A stretch of 64,000 bases of DNA from Rhizobium esperanzae (GCF_014197615.1 NZ_JACIFY010000013.1:124001-188000), one strand, 5' to 3'. Shown: positions 37,030 through 47,221, numbered from the stretch's first letter. The notes: generated from the sequence alone by a model not told the origin. Numbers and translations: made by a program.

Positions 37030-39611
37030 TCGGCGGCGGCGGAATGCGGGATGTCGACCGAGGGAATGCGGCAGACCACGGTCGTGCCCTTGCCCGGCTC
37101 GCTGTCGATCGTCACGTCACCGTGATGCAGGCTGACGAAGCTGTCGACGATCGACAGGCCGAGGCCGGCACCGCCGCGTTTGCCGCTTTTCGCTCCGGTC
37201 GCAAAACGATCGAAGACGGTTGCGATCATGTCAGGCGAGATGCCGGGGCCGCGATCGCGGACGGCGAAGACGAAATCCGTGCCGTCGCGGTGGCATTCCA
37301 GCGAGATCGAGGTGCCCTCGGGCGAAAAATTCGCCGCATTGGCAAGCAGCTTCAGCAGGATCTGCTTCAGCCGCTGCGGATCGGCGACGATCGAGCCGAG
37401 ATAGGCGGGGGCGGTGATTTCAAGCGCCACGCCGCTTTCATGCAGGCGATCGGCGATCTGCATCGAGACGTCGTCGAGCAGGTCGTTGAGATCAATATCC
37501 GCATAGTTGAGCCGCATGATGCCGGCATCGACGGTCGCGAGGTCGAGGATATCGTTGACGAGCGTCAGGAGAACCGAGGACGAGGTCGAGATGTGGTCGA
37601 TATATTCGGCCTGCCGTTCGTTCAGCGGTCCGACGCCCTGCGTGCGCAGCAGGTCGGTGAAGCCGATGATATTGGTCAGCGGCGAGCGCAGCTCATAGGA
37701 AACATGCTGGACGAAATCGTTCTTCAGCTCGTCGGCCTTGCGTAGCGCCTCGTTCTTCTCGGTCAGCGCCCGCTCGGCCCGCACGCTGTCCGTCATATTG
37801 ACGAAGGTCAGCATGGTCTGTGCGTTCGGCAGCGGGATGACGGCATAATCGAGCACCAGGCCGGAGAAGAGTTCCAGCGTTCCCTGGCCCGAGCGGCGTT
37901 CGTCGTCGAAGCTGGTGATCAGTTCGGCGAAAGTCTTCCAGCCGTCCGGCCGGTCGTAGGAGGGCGCGCAGGCCTCGCCCAATGCGCGGATATGGGTGCC
38001 GGGCTTGGCCTCGGTTTCCGTGATCCCCCAGAGCGCGCGGAAGGCAGGATTCGACAGCCGGATGCGTCCGTCCGGGCCGAATACCGCCACACCTTCGGAC
38101 AGATGGTCGATCGTTTCGCCCTGCACCTTGACCAGCGTGTTGTAGCGCGTTTCGAGATCGACCTGCTCGGTCAGGTTTTCGAACACCCAGGTGGCGCCCC
38201 CTTGCGGGTGGGCGGTCGCAAAGACGCGCAGCGTCTGCCCGTTCGGCAGGTGCCAGAGGTCGGATTGTGTGTCGAGCGCGCGATAGACGGAAAGGGCGGC
38301 TTCCTTCCAGCTTTTCCAGTTGAGCTGGTCCGGCAGCTTCTTGGCCGCCCGCAGCCGCTCGAGCAGTTCGCTATTGTCGGGCCGGCCTTCGAGGAAGGCG
38401 ATATCGAGCTCCCAGAGCGCGACGAAGGCCTGGTTGTAGAATTGCAGCCGGCGGTCGCCGTCGAAGATGGCGACGGGCGTGGCGAGATGGTCGAGCGTTT
38501 CGGCGTGGCTCTTCAGCGTCCGCTCCAGCTCGGCGCGCACCGCCTCTATATCGGACACATCGATTGCAATGCCGGCCGAGCCGCCGGGAAGCCTGACGTC
38601 GACGACATCGAAGAATGTGCGGTTGCCGTGCACGACAGTCGAGATCGTGTCGTGGAAGGGCGATTCCGGCGTCGTCGTCGCGCGAATGCGTTCGCGCGCC
38701 ACGGTCGTCAGCATCTCGCGGCCTTCATTGATCGCCTGCTGCGGCGATCGCGCTTCGACGGCCTCGCCATAAGCCTGGTTGACCCAGGTCAGCCGGCCCG
38801 CCGGGTCGCGCTGCCAGGCCGGCATGTCGATCGCGTCGAGCATGGTCTGGAAGGACGAGATCGAGGTCATCAGCCGGTCGCGCTCGATCCTGAGTTCCGC
38901 GAGCTCGGCGCGCAGATTGTTGAGCGCCACGAAGCGGACGAAGGCGCGCCCGCCGGAAACCCGGCCCTGCGCCTCGAGGATTTCGTCGCGAATGGTTTCG
39001 ACCACCATATCGAAGCTCTGCGCCCCGTCGCGCAGCCGGTCGATCGCCTTTTCCAGATCGGAGGCCGAGCGTGACTTCAGCCAGAGGCCGAAGGCCAGGA
39101 ATTCGCCGTCCTGCGGCGCGCCGGTCTCCGGCGGAAGCTGGCCGAGCAGTTCGGGACGGGTATTGCCGTCCCAGATGACGATCCGCCGGTTCTTGTCGGC
39201 GATCAGCGCCTGGTATTGCGAAATGCGCTGCTGGGCATCGGAAAGCGCCGAGCGGATTTCCCGGCTCTCGTTTTCCAGATTGCCGCGCTGGCGCACGAGC
39301 CACAGGGTCGAAAGCAGGGCTGCCGATATGACGCCGATGACGACGGAAACGCCGACGACCTGCGAGGATGTGAAGAGGTGAGCCGAGGCTGCCGCCTGCT
39401 GCTCGCCCTGTGCCAGAACCGGCCGCGCCAGCGCGGCAAGCGCCGTGCCGGCCGCGCAGGCTTTCAGAAAGCGCGCCAATGATCGATGCTCTTGCTTTGC
39501 GGCCTCGTGTGCCGTTGCAGATTTATGTTCTTGACCTGTCATGACAAGGCGGCGACCGGCGCGAGCGCCATCATCCGCCTGACCGGACAGGCTGTTTTTC
39601 ATTTCCGACAT
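37026..39611 (-). CDS. divL: DivL-type cell-cycle sensor kinase with tyrosine at the phospho-acceptor position
   Basis: DivL in Caulobacter reads DivK phosphorylation and promotes the CckA-CtrA relay. This product (861 residues from the chosen ATG; TTG eight codons earlier is possible) has a hydrophobic N-terminal pair (LKACAAGTALAALARPVLA and VVGVSVVIGVISAALLSTLW). Several PAS-like segments span roughly residues 240-600, followed by a DHp and ATPase module. The H-box reads FVQHVSYELRSPLTNI: tyrosine (residue 639) stands where SHELR kinases have histidine, the hallmark of DivL. The ATPase keeps its N box (LLANAANFSPEG), DRGPGIS and GGAGLGLSIV. It heads the run into tsaE-amgK, murU and addBA. 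The start is uncertain. Confidence 0.92.
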   Translation of the reverse strand: MSEMKNSLSGQADDGARAGRRLVMTGQEHKSATAHEAAKQEHRSLARFLKACAAGTALAALARPVLAQGEQQAAASAHLFTSSQVVGVSVVIGVISAALLSTLWLVRQRGNLENESREIRSALSDAQQRISQYQALIADKNRRIVIWDGNTRPELLGQLPPETGAPQDGEFLAFGLWLKSRSASDLEKAIDRLRDGAQSFDMVVETIRDEILEAQGRVSGGRAFVRFVALNNLRAELAELRIERDRLMTSISSFQTMLDAIDMPAWQRDPAGRLTWVNQAYGEAVEARSPQQAINEGREMLTTVARERIRATTTPESPFHDTISTVVHGNRTFFDVVDVRLPGGSAGIAIDVSDIEAVRAELERTLKSHAETLDHLATPVAIFDGDRRLQFYNQAFVALWELDIAFLEGRPDNSELLERLRAAKKLPDQLNWKSWKEAALSVYRALDTQSDLWHLPNGQTLRVFATAHPQGGATWVFENLTEQVDLETRYNTLVKVQGETIDHLSEGVAVFGPDGRIRLSNPAFRALWGITETEAKPGTHIRALGEACAPSYDRPDGWKTFAELITSFDDERRSGQGTLELFSGLVLDYAVIPLPNAQTMLTFVNMTDSVRAERALTEKNEALRKADELKNDFVQHVSYELRSPLTNIIGFTDLLRTQGVGPLNERQAEYIDHISTSSSVLLTLVNDILDLATVDAGIMRLNYADIDLNDLLDDVSMQIADRLHESGVALEITAPAYLGSIVADPQRLKQILLKLLANAANFSPEGTSISLECHRDGTDFVFAVRDRGPGISPDMIATVFDRFATGAKSGKRGGAGLGLSIVDSFVSLHHGDVTIDSEPGKGTTVVCRIPSVDIPHSAAAE

Positions 39612-39747
39612 CCGCGGTATGTCTCCGTCCTTCAATGTGCCGCATTACGACAAGACATCCCATTTTCGAGCGGTCGGACGGGGTCCGGCGTCCCGAATCA
39701 AGTCTTAAAACAATACTTCGGAAGGGAATCGGCGGGAAGGGAGCGCC

Positions 39748-39785
39748 CAAAAAATAAGCCGCGGCATTTGTCAATGCCGCGGCTT
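39748..39785 (-). terminator. Intrinsic terminator of ahcY
   Basis: Arms AAGCCGCGGCAT and ATGCCGCGGCTT (12 bp, 6-nt loop) are followed on the minus strand by TATTTTTT. It lies 28 bp after the ahcY stop and upstream of divL. Confidence 0.92.
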
Positions 39786-39813
39786 CTACATCTTGTGGAT
39801 ATTAACGATAGGA

Positions 39814-41214
39814 TCAATATCTGTAGTGGTCTGACTTGAACGGGCCCTTCGGCGAGACGCCGATATAGGCAGCCTGTTCCGCAGAAAGCTCCGTCAGCTT
39901 CACGCCGAGCTTGTCGAGATGCAGGCGCGCGACCTTTTCATCGAGATGCTTCGGCAGGATATAGACCTGGTTCGAATACTGGCCGGGCTTGGTGAAGAGC
40001 TCGATCTGCGCCAGCGTCTGGTTGGTAAAGGAGGCCGACATCACGAAGGACGGATGGCCGGTGGCGTTGCCGAGGTTGAGCAGGCGGCCTTCGGAAAGAA
40101 GGATGATGCGGTTGCCCTTGGGGAATTCGATCAGGTCGACCTGCGGCTTGACGTTGGTCCACTTGAGGTTACGCAAGGCAGCGACTTCGATTTCATTGTC
40201 GAAGTGACCGATATTGCCGACGATCGCCATGTCCTTCATCGCCCGCATGTGGTCGATGCGAATGACGTCCTTGTTGCCCGTCGTGGTGATGAAGATATCG
40301 GCCGAGGAAACGACGTCCTCGAGCAGCACGACCTCATAACCGTCCATGGCGGCCTGCAGGGCGCAGATCGGATCGGCTTCGGTAACCTTGACGCGGGCGC
40401 CGGCGCCGGAGAGCGAAGCGGCAGAACCCTTGCCGACGTCGCCGTAGCCGCAGACGACGGCAACCTTGCCGGCCATCATCACGTCGGTGCCGCGGCGGAT
40501 GCCGTCGACCAGCGATTCCTTGCAGCCGTATTTGTTGTCGAACTTCGACTTGGTGACGGAGTCGTTGACGTTGATCGCCGGGAAGGGCAGCAGGCCCTTC
40601 TGGCTGAGTTGGTAGAGGCGGTTGACGCCGGTCGTGGTTTCTTCGGTAACGCCCTTGATCGCGTCGCGCTGCTTGGTGAACCAGCCCGGCGAAGCGGCAA
40701 GGCGCTTCTTGATCTGTGCGAAGAGGATTTCCTCTTCCTCGGAATGCGGATGGGACAGCACGTCCTCGCCGGCTTCGGCGCGGGCGCCGAGCAGGATGTA
40801 CATGGTGGCGTCGCCGCCGTCATCGAGGATCATGTTGGAAAGGCCGCCATCGGCCCACTGGAAGATCTTGTCCGTATAGACCCAGTAATCTTCGAGCGAC
40901 TCGCCCTTGATGGCGAAGACAGGCACGCCGGCGGCGGCGATCGCGGCAGCGGCATGATCCTGCGTCGAGAAGATGTTGCACGAAGCCCAACGGACTTCGG
41001 CGCCGAGCGCCACCAGCGTTTCGATGAGCACGGCCGTCTGGATGGTCATATGCAGCGAGCCGGTGATGCGTGCGCCCTTGAGCGGCTTTGCGTCGCCGAA
41101 TTCGGCGCGGCAGGACATCAGCCCCGGCATTTCGGTTTCGGCGATGGTGATTTCCTTGCGGCCGAAATCCGCAAGCCCGATATCGGCGACGACATAATCT
41201 TTTTCAGTGCTCAT
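39814..41214 (-). CDS. ahcY: S-adenosyl-L-homocysteine hydrolase
   Basis: AhcY splits SAH into adenosine and homocysteine with bound NAD, relieving product inhibition of methyltransferases. The 466-residue product has SCNIFSTQDHAAAAIA, the NAD-binding GYGDVGKGSAASL, the catalytic-lysine region NDSVTKSKFDN and the C-terminal SEGRLLNLGNATGHPSFVMS. It ends in KSDHYRY, as the family does. The ATG has GGAGA 6 nt upstream; the 32-codon extension is discarded. About 100 bp upstream is a 20-bp palindrome likely to be its operator. It has its own terminator, so it is probably a single-gene transcript. Confidence 0.97.
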   Translation of the reverse strand: MSTEKDYVVADIGLADFGRKEITIAETEMPGLMSCRAEFGDAKPLKGARITGSLHMTIQTAVLIETLVALGAEVRWASCNIFSTQDHAAAAIAAAGVPVFAIKGESLEDYWVYTDKIFQWADGGLSNMILDDGGDATMYILLGARAEAGEDVLSHPHSEEEEILFAQIKKRLAASPGWFTKQRDAIKGVTEETTTGVNRLYQLSQKGLLPFPAINVNDSVTKSKFDNKYGCKESLVDGIRRGTDVMMAGKVAVVCGYGDVGKGSAASLSGAGARVKVTEADPICALQAAMDGYEVVLLEDVVSSADIFITTTGNKDVIRIDHMRAMKDMAIVGNIGHFDNEIEVAALRNLKWTNVKPQVDLIEFPKGNRIILLSEGRLLNLGNATGHPSFVMSASFTNQTLAQIELFTKPGQYSNQVYILPKHLDEKVARLHLDKLGVKLTELSAEQAAYIGVSPKGPFKSDHYRY

Positions 41215-41315
41215 AGAGGTCTCCAGGCTGAAAAACGTCTCAAAAAAAGCGCAGGCACGAGCAAGCGCACGGCATGCCAGCCGTTTAGCAGGCTTCCGGC
41301 GGGAAGGCAATAAGG

Positions 41316-41335
41316 ATATAAAGAAGTCTTTATAT
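41316..41335. promoter_or_regulatory. Palindromic operator upstream of ahcY (SahR-like site)
   Basis: ATATAAAGA-AG-TCTTTATAT is a perfect 9-bp inverted repeat with a 2-nt centre in the ahcY/ptsH gap. ArsR-family SahR regulators of SAH and methionine genes are known to bind A/T-rich palindromes of this kind upstream of ahcY, metF and metH. That assignment is from memory; the regulator is not in the window. Confidence 0.65.
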
Positions 41336-41358
41336 GTTTATATGAGCGCGGCCGGCGC

Positions 41359-41634
41359 TCACATTTCTTCGCCGAAGCGGTTCTGGATCAGCTGATCCAG
41401 GGCCTCCAGCGCTTCTTCGGCCTGGCTGCCGCTCGCCGAGACGACGACGCTCGAGCCGGGGCTTGCCGCAAGCATCATCAGGCCCATGATCGAGGTGCCG
41501 CCGACCGTCATTCCGTCCTTGGAAACGGTGATGGCGGCATCGAAGGTCTCGACCATCTGCACGAATTTGGCGGAGGCGCGCGCGTGAAGACCGCGCTTGT
41601 TGATGATGAGGAGTTCCCGGGAGAGCGATGTCAT
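41359..41634 (-). CDS. ptsH: Phosphocarrier protein HPr
   Basis: HPr passes phosphate from Enzyme I to EIIA proteins. The 91-residue protein has His17 in NKRGLHARASAKF (the phospho-histidine) and Ser48 in GGTSIMGLM, the HprK target. In alphaproteobacteria this HPr belongs to a regulatory PTS without sugar permease; Enzyme I-Ntr is encoded elsewhere. It is the last gene of hprK-EIIA-HPr, 9 nt after the EIIA gene. Confidence 0.95.
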   Translation of the reverse strand: MTSLSRELLIINKRGLHARASAKFVQMVETFDAAITVSKDGMTVGGTSIMGLMMLAASPGSSVVVSASGSQAEEALEALDQLIQNRFGEEM

Positions 41635-41643
41635 GAAGGGCCG

Positions 41644-42045
41644 TTATTTTCCGCTGAGCACGCGGCTCGCGACATTGATATATTTCCGCCCGGCTTCGGA
41701 AGCCTCCACCAGCGCTTTCTCCATGTTGTTCTCGCCGCGCACGCCGGCGAGCTTGATCAGCATCGGCAGGTTGACGCCGGCAATGACTTCGGTATGGCCG
41801 CTGCTCATGACGGATATGGCGAGATTGGACGGCGTGCCGCCGAACATGTCGGTCAGAATGACGACGCCATGGCCGTCATCGGCACCGGAAACAGCTTCCA
41901 GAATGTCCTGCCGTCTTTGATCCATGTCGTCTTCGGGGCCAATACAGACCGTCTCGATGAATTTCTGAGGACCGACGACGTGCTCGACAGCATGACGAAA
42001 CTCTTCAGCCAGCTTGCCATGAGTGACAAGCACAAGTCCGATCAT
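41644..42045 (-). CDS. manX: PTS EIIA component of the mannose family (regulatory)
   Basis: A 133-residue EIIA-Man domain protein: MIGLVLVTHGKLAEEF with phospho-His9, then VVILTDMFGGTPSNLA, the family signature. There is no fused EIIB and no EIIC/EIID gene nearby, so it should be a phosphorylation-state sensor rather than a transporter part. The ATG was chosen within a frame that runs 18 codons further. A 150-bp gap separates it from hprK, room for a promoter. Confidence 0.92.
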   Translation of the reverse strand: MIGLVLVTHGKLAEEFRHAVEHVVGPQKFIETVCIGPEDDMDQRRQDILEAVSGADDGHGVVILTDMFGGTPSNLAISVMSSGHTEVIAGVNLPMLIKLAGVRGENNMEKALVEASEAGRKYINVASRVLSGK

Positions 42046-42195
42046 GATATTACTGCTCCCATATACGCGAACGGTGGCCCCAATATCGCAATGCAGCAAT
42101 TACGTCCACCGGTGGCGGCACATCTTGGCTATGAAAAGCCGAAGTGCAAGATAAAAATGCGAATATATAAGGCAGATTGATCAATCCGGAAGGCG

Positions 42196-42645
42196 TCACT
42201 GCCCGATATCGGGTGCTTTTGCCATCAGGATTGCAAGGGGTGAGGACACGCCTGTGAGCAACCGCAATGCGGGAAGCGACAGGCCGGGGGCAAGATCGAC
42301 GACTTCGCCTTCAGAGGGGAGGCGGTTTTCACCGCTGGCGCTGCCGGGAAGCACGGCATAATGCATGGGCGCCCGGGCCATATGATCCTGCTGGACGATA
42401 CCGGTGCCGCGAAGTTCGATCAGCCCGGCGATCGACGGCGGACAGGTGGCGATCACCATCCCGGTCTCTTGCGACAACAGCACTTGGTCGTCGGCGACCA
42501 GCGCCGTGAACAGCCCGAGCCGGCGTGCCTCGGTCATGCAGGTGAAGGCCAGCATCGATTTTCCCCAGCCGGAGGGGCCGCTGAAGAGCAGCCCGGTCCG
42601 GCCGACGACGATCGCCGTCGCATGGATGTTCAAAGCCGCGGTCAT
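42196..42645 (-). CDS. hprK: Short HPr kinase/phosphorylase (catalytic domain only)
   Basis: HprK phosphorylates and dephosphorylates HPr at serine. This 149-residue version holds only the C-terminal catalytic half: Walker A GPSGWGKS at residues 23-30, ADDQVLL (metal-binding Asp pair) and AGLIELRGTGIVQ, the family signature. The N-terminal half of Firmicute HprK (about 130 residues) is absent, as is normal in Alphaproteobacteria. Its start overlaps the chvG stop by 4 bp, tying it to the ChvGI operon. Confidence 0.92.
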   Translation of the reverse strand: MTAALNIHATAIVVGRTGLLFSGPSGWGKSMLAFTCMTEARRLGLFTALVADDQVLLSQETGMVIATCPPSIAGLIELRGTGIVQQDHMARAPMHYAVLPGSASGENRLPSEGEVVDLAPGLSLPALRLLTGVSSPLAILMAKAPDIGQ

Positions 42646-44429
42646 GCGGCGGCATCAAGGGGCAAAGCGAGGATAAAGCGGGCGCCAAGCATATGGCCTT
42701 CGGCATCGGTGATGTTCTCTGCCCTCAGCGAACCGCCATGGGCTTCGGCGATCTGCCGGCTGATCGACAGGCCGAGGCCCGAATTCTGTCCGAATCCTTC
42801 CGATTCCGGTCGGTCCGTATAGAAACGCTCGAAGATGCGGTCGATATTTTCCGCCTGGATGCCGGGACCGTTGTCTTCGATGGTGGTGACGCAGCGCGAG
42901 CGTGTCCGCACCAGCCGCACGGTGATCTTGCCACCCTTCTCCGGCACGAAGGAGCGGGCGTTCTCGATCAGGTTGGCGATGATCTGGCCGATGCGCAGAT
43001 CGTGGCCGTTGACGACGAAGCGCGTCTTGACGTTCGGCTTGCGATCGATCGCATATTCGATCTCCACCTGCTTCTTGCTGCTCCTGACCTGGCGTGAAAC
43101 CTCGATGAGGTCGCGCAACAGCACCTCCATGTCGACGGAGCCGGCATCGACACGAGCAAGTTCGGCATCGAGGCGGGAGGCGTCTGATATATCGCTGATC
43201 AGCCGGTCGAGGCGGCGGACATCGTGCTGGATGACGTCCATCAGCCGCTTCTTGGAATCGTCGGATCGGGCAAGCGGCAGCGTTTCGACGGCGCTGCGCA
43301 GCGACGTCAGCGGATTCTTGAGTTCGTGGCTGACATCGGCGGCGAAACTCTCGATCGCATCGATGCGGTCGTAGAGCGCCGTCGTCATCTCGCGCAAGGC
43401 TATGGAAAGATTGCCGATTTCATCCTGGCGGGCGGAAAAGTCAGGAATCTCCTCACGCGCCTTGGCGCCGCGCCGCACCCGGATGGCGGCGGCCGACAGG
43501 CGGCGCAGCGGATTGGCGATCGTCGACGACAGCACCAGCGAAAGCAGCACGTTGACCAGCGTCGCAACGCCGAAGACGCGCATGATGGCAAGCCGTTCGG
43601 CATGAACGATATTGTCGATGTCGCCGGCCTGCGTCGACAACAGCAGCACGCCGAGCACGGCGCGGAAGCGCTGGATCGGCACGGCGACGGAAACGATGAG
43701 TTCGCCTTTTTCGGTGGTGCGCACCACGGCGCCGCGCACCCCGGTCAGCGCGTTCATGACTTCGGGATAGATCGAGCCGTCGCCGCCCGGCGCTTCCTTA
43801 TAGAGCGGCAGATTGCCGGGCTGCAGCGCCTTGTTGAACAGGGTGGCGAACCATTCGCTCCAGGTCTGTTTCTCCTCCTCGACCGGCGGCAGGTCGAAGC
43901 GCAGCACCTGGCCGCGCGAATAGAGATGGCGCGAATCGAGCAGCAGATTGGCATCGGCATCGAAGATGCGGGCACGTGTGCGCGTCGGCGAGATCAGCCG
44001 GCGCAGGACCGGGGCGACCTTCTCGGGATCGATCGGGAATTCGAGATCCTCGTCGTTCGGCACCGGCGTGATGCTCTGGCCGGCCTGCAGCTCGAGCAGC
44101 TTCTGTGGATCGATGGTGATCGAGTTGGTATCGACCGATGCGGAGGCCGAAATGGCGCCGGCGATGATCTCGCCCTGCGTCAACAGGCTTTCGGCGCGCG
44201 CGTCGATCAGCCCCTCGCGAAACTGGTTGAGGTAGAGGATGCCGCCGACGAGCACCACCAGCGCGACCAGGTTGAAGAACAGGATGCGCCGCGTCAGGCT
44301 CGAAAACACCGCATTGCCGAAGATGCGGCGGATCAGCGTGAAGGGATGCGACCAACGGCGGCCTCGGACGCGACGGGTGCTCACGCCCTCCGCGTCGTCC
44401 AGATCCCTTTCCTGCACCAACTGTGCCAA
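42642..44429 (-). CDS. chvG: Sensor histidine kinase ChvG (ExoS)
   Basis: ChvG senses acid or envelope stress and phosphorylates ChvI; in rhizobia the pair is needed for succinoglycan control and symbiosis. The 595-residue product has TM1 near residues 48-67 (LFFNLVALVVLVGGILYL) and a periplasmic domain of about 200 residues. TM2 lies near 285-305 (VATLVNVLLSLVLSSTIA), then HAMP, the H-box AADVSHELKNPLTSL and an ATPase with NLIENARSFVP, DNGPGI and GLGLSISRQI. The start appears to be TTG with AAAGGG 8 nt upstream. It follows chvI by 75 bp. Confidence 0.95.
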   Translation of the reverse strand: MAQLVQERDLDDAEGVSTRRVRGRRWSHPFTLIRRIFGNAVFSSLTRRILFFNLVALVVLVGGILYLNQFREGLIDARAESLLTQGEIIAGAISASASVDTNSITIDPQKLLELQAGQSITPVPNDEDLEFPIDPEKVAPVLRRLISPTRTRARIFDADANLLLDSRHLYSRGQVLRFDLPPVEEEKQTWSEWFATLFNKALQPGNLPLYKEAPGGDGSIYPEVMNALTGVRGAVVRTTEKGELIVSVAVPIQRFRAVLGVLLLSTQAGDIDNIVHAERLAIMRVFGVATLVNVLLSLVLSSTIANPLRRLSAAAIRVRRGAKAREEIPDFSARQDEIGNLSIALREMTTALYDRIDAIESFAADVSHELKNPLTSLRSAVETLPLARSDDSKKRLMDVIQHDVRRLDRLISDISDASRLDAELARVDAGSVDMEVLLRDLIEVSRQVRSSKKQVEIEYAIDRKPNVKTRFVVNGHDLRIGQIIANLIENARSFVPEKGGKITVRLVRTRSRCVTTIEDNGPGIQAENIDRIFERFYTDRPESEGFGQNSGLGLSISRQIAEAHGGSLRAENITDAEGHMLGARFILALPLDAAA

Positions 44430-44504
44430 TGACAGGCCCTTTCGGAGGGCGGGGCCAGCTTGCCGGCGCCACCCTCAATCGTCTCTTCCTGCGCTCGTGA
44501 AGCG

Positions 44505-45242
44505 TCAGGCTGCTTCGCGGAAGCGGTAACCCACACCGTAAAGCGTTTCAATCATATCAAAGTCGGTATCGACCATCTTGAACTTCTTGCGCAGCCGCTT
44601 GATGTGGCTGTCAATGGTCCGGTCATCAACATACACCTGTTCGTCATAGGCGGCATCCATCAAGGCGTCGCGGCTTTTCACCACACCCGGGCGCTGCGCC
44701 AGGGAATGCAGGATCAGGAATTCGGTCACCGTCAGCGTCACCGCTTCACCCTTCCAGGTGCAGGTATGGCGTTCCTGGTCCATGACCAGCTGCCCACGCT
44801 CCAGCGAGCGGGCCTGCTGCACGGCGCCGGTCTTCGGCGCGCCGGCCGGGCTGGTGCCGCCCGCGGCTGCGGCTTCGCGGCTCGAGGCGCGGCGCAGAAC
44901 GGCGCGGACGCGCTCGACCAGCAGACGCTGCGAAAACGGCTTGGTGATGAAATCGTCGGCGCCCATCTTCAGGCCGAACAGTTCGTCGATCTCTTCATCC
45001 TTGGAGGTGAGGAAGATGACGGGAATATCTGACTTCTGCCGCAGGCGGCGCAGCAGTTCCATGCCGTCCATGCGCGGCATCTTGATGTCGAAGATCGCCA
45101 GCTGCGGTGGTCGTGCCAGAAGGCCGTCGAGCGCCGAAGCACCGTCCGTATAGGTCTCGACCTTATATCCTTCGGCCTCCAGTGCGATCGACACCGAGGT
45201 GAGGATGTTGCGGTCGTCGTCAACGAGCGCGATTGTCGGCAT
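44505..45242 (-). CDS. chvI: Response regulator ChvI
   Basis: ChvI is the OmpR-type regulator phosphorylated by ChvG. The 245-residue product has the receiver domain with VDDD, the phospho-Asp in AIFDIKMPRMDG, LTSKDEE and the KPF lysine, a 25-residue Ala/Gly linker, then a winged helix with TVTEFLILHSLAQRPG and VDDRTIDSHIKRLRKKF. The ATG chosen has GGAG 9 nt upstream and gives MPTIALVDDDRNIL; another ATG six codons earlier is possible. It diverges from pckA across a 338-bp region. Confidence 0.95.
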   Translation of the reverse strand: MPTIALVDDDRNILTSVSIALEAEGYKVETYTDGASALDGLLARPPQLAIFDIKMPRMDGMELLRRLRQKSDIPVIFLTSKDEEIDELFGLKMGADDFITKPFSQRLLVERVRAVLRRASSREAAAAGGTSPAGAPKTGAVQQARSLERGQLVMDQERHTCTWKGEAVTLTVTEFLILHSLAQRPGVVKSRDALMDAAYDEQVYVDDRTIDSHIKRLRKKFKMVDTDFDMIETLYGVGYRFREAA

Positions 45243-45580
45243 GGTGTTGGTCTCCGTCATCAGTGCGCAATCTCCCGGATTTTGCTCTCCCCAGGCGGTC
45301 TCAGTGACCGGATGCGCTTATGGAGGATAAAGGTGGAACAAATTGTGGCAAAGATAAAGGGAAAGATTGTCGTGAAATTTGCCGGCAATCTTAAGTGGCG
45401 GGGTGAAATGTTTCAACGCACCTTTCTAAAACGATTTAAAAATGAGGCAAGAAATTTAAATCGATTAAATATTTGATATTACTGCATTTTCTCAAATTCT
45501 GTGTCTTGTGTTTTAAAATTTCTCCCCGTATTTTCGCGATTAGTTTTAACGGCAATGCGCCTGAGCAAAGGGAACTAGCC
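45243..45580. promoter_or_regulatory. Divergent control region chvI/pckA with inverted repeat at 45454-45470
   Basis: A 338-bp A/T-rich gap without a credible gene. The pckA-proximal half contains ATTTAA-ATCGA-TTAAAT (6-bp arms, 5-nt centre), within a longer run of A and T. It could be an operator for pckA, which in Sinorhizobium is under several regulators including a LacI-type one (knowledge); the match to any known site is not established. AAAGGGA before the pckA ATG is the ribosome site. Confidence 0.5.
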
Positions 45581-47191
<1,611 letters not shown>

Positions 47192-47205
47192 GAAGAACAA
47201 ACTTC

Positions 47206-47221
47206 TGATTCACGTGAAACC
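47206..47221. promoter_or_regulatory. parS: parS-like ParB binding site after pckA (site 4)
   Basis: TGATTCACGTGAAACC matches the consensus at 14 of 16. It starts 14 bp after the pckA stop and its right end forms part of the 5' arm of the pckA terminator. It is about 41 kb from oriC. Confidence 0.8.

Noticed and set aside
41215..41358. SAH or SAM riboswitch upstream of ahcY
   Set aside because: No conserved SAH or SAM-II core or pseudoknot pattern could be traced; a protein operator explains the palindrome better.
43973..43978. CACGTG core in chvG as a further parS
   Set aside because: The flanking bases disagree with the consensus on both sides.
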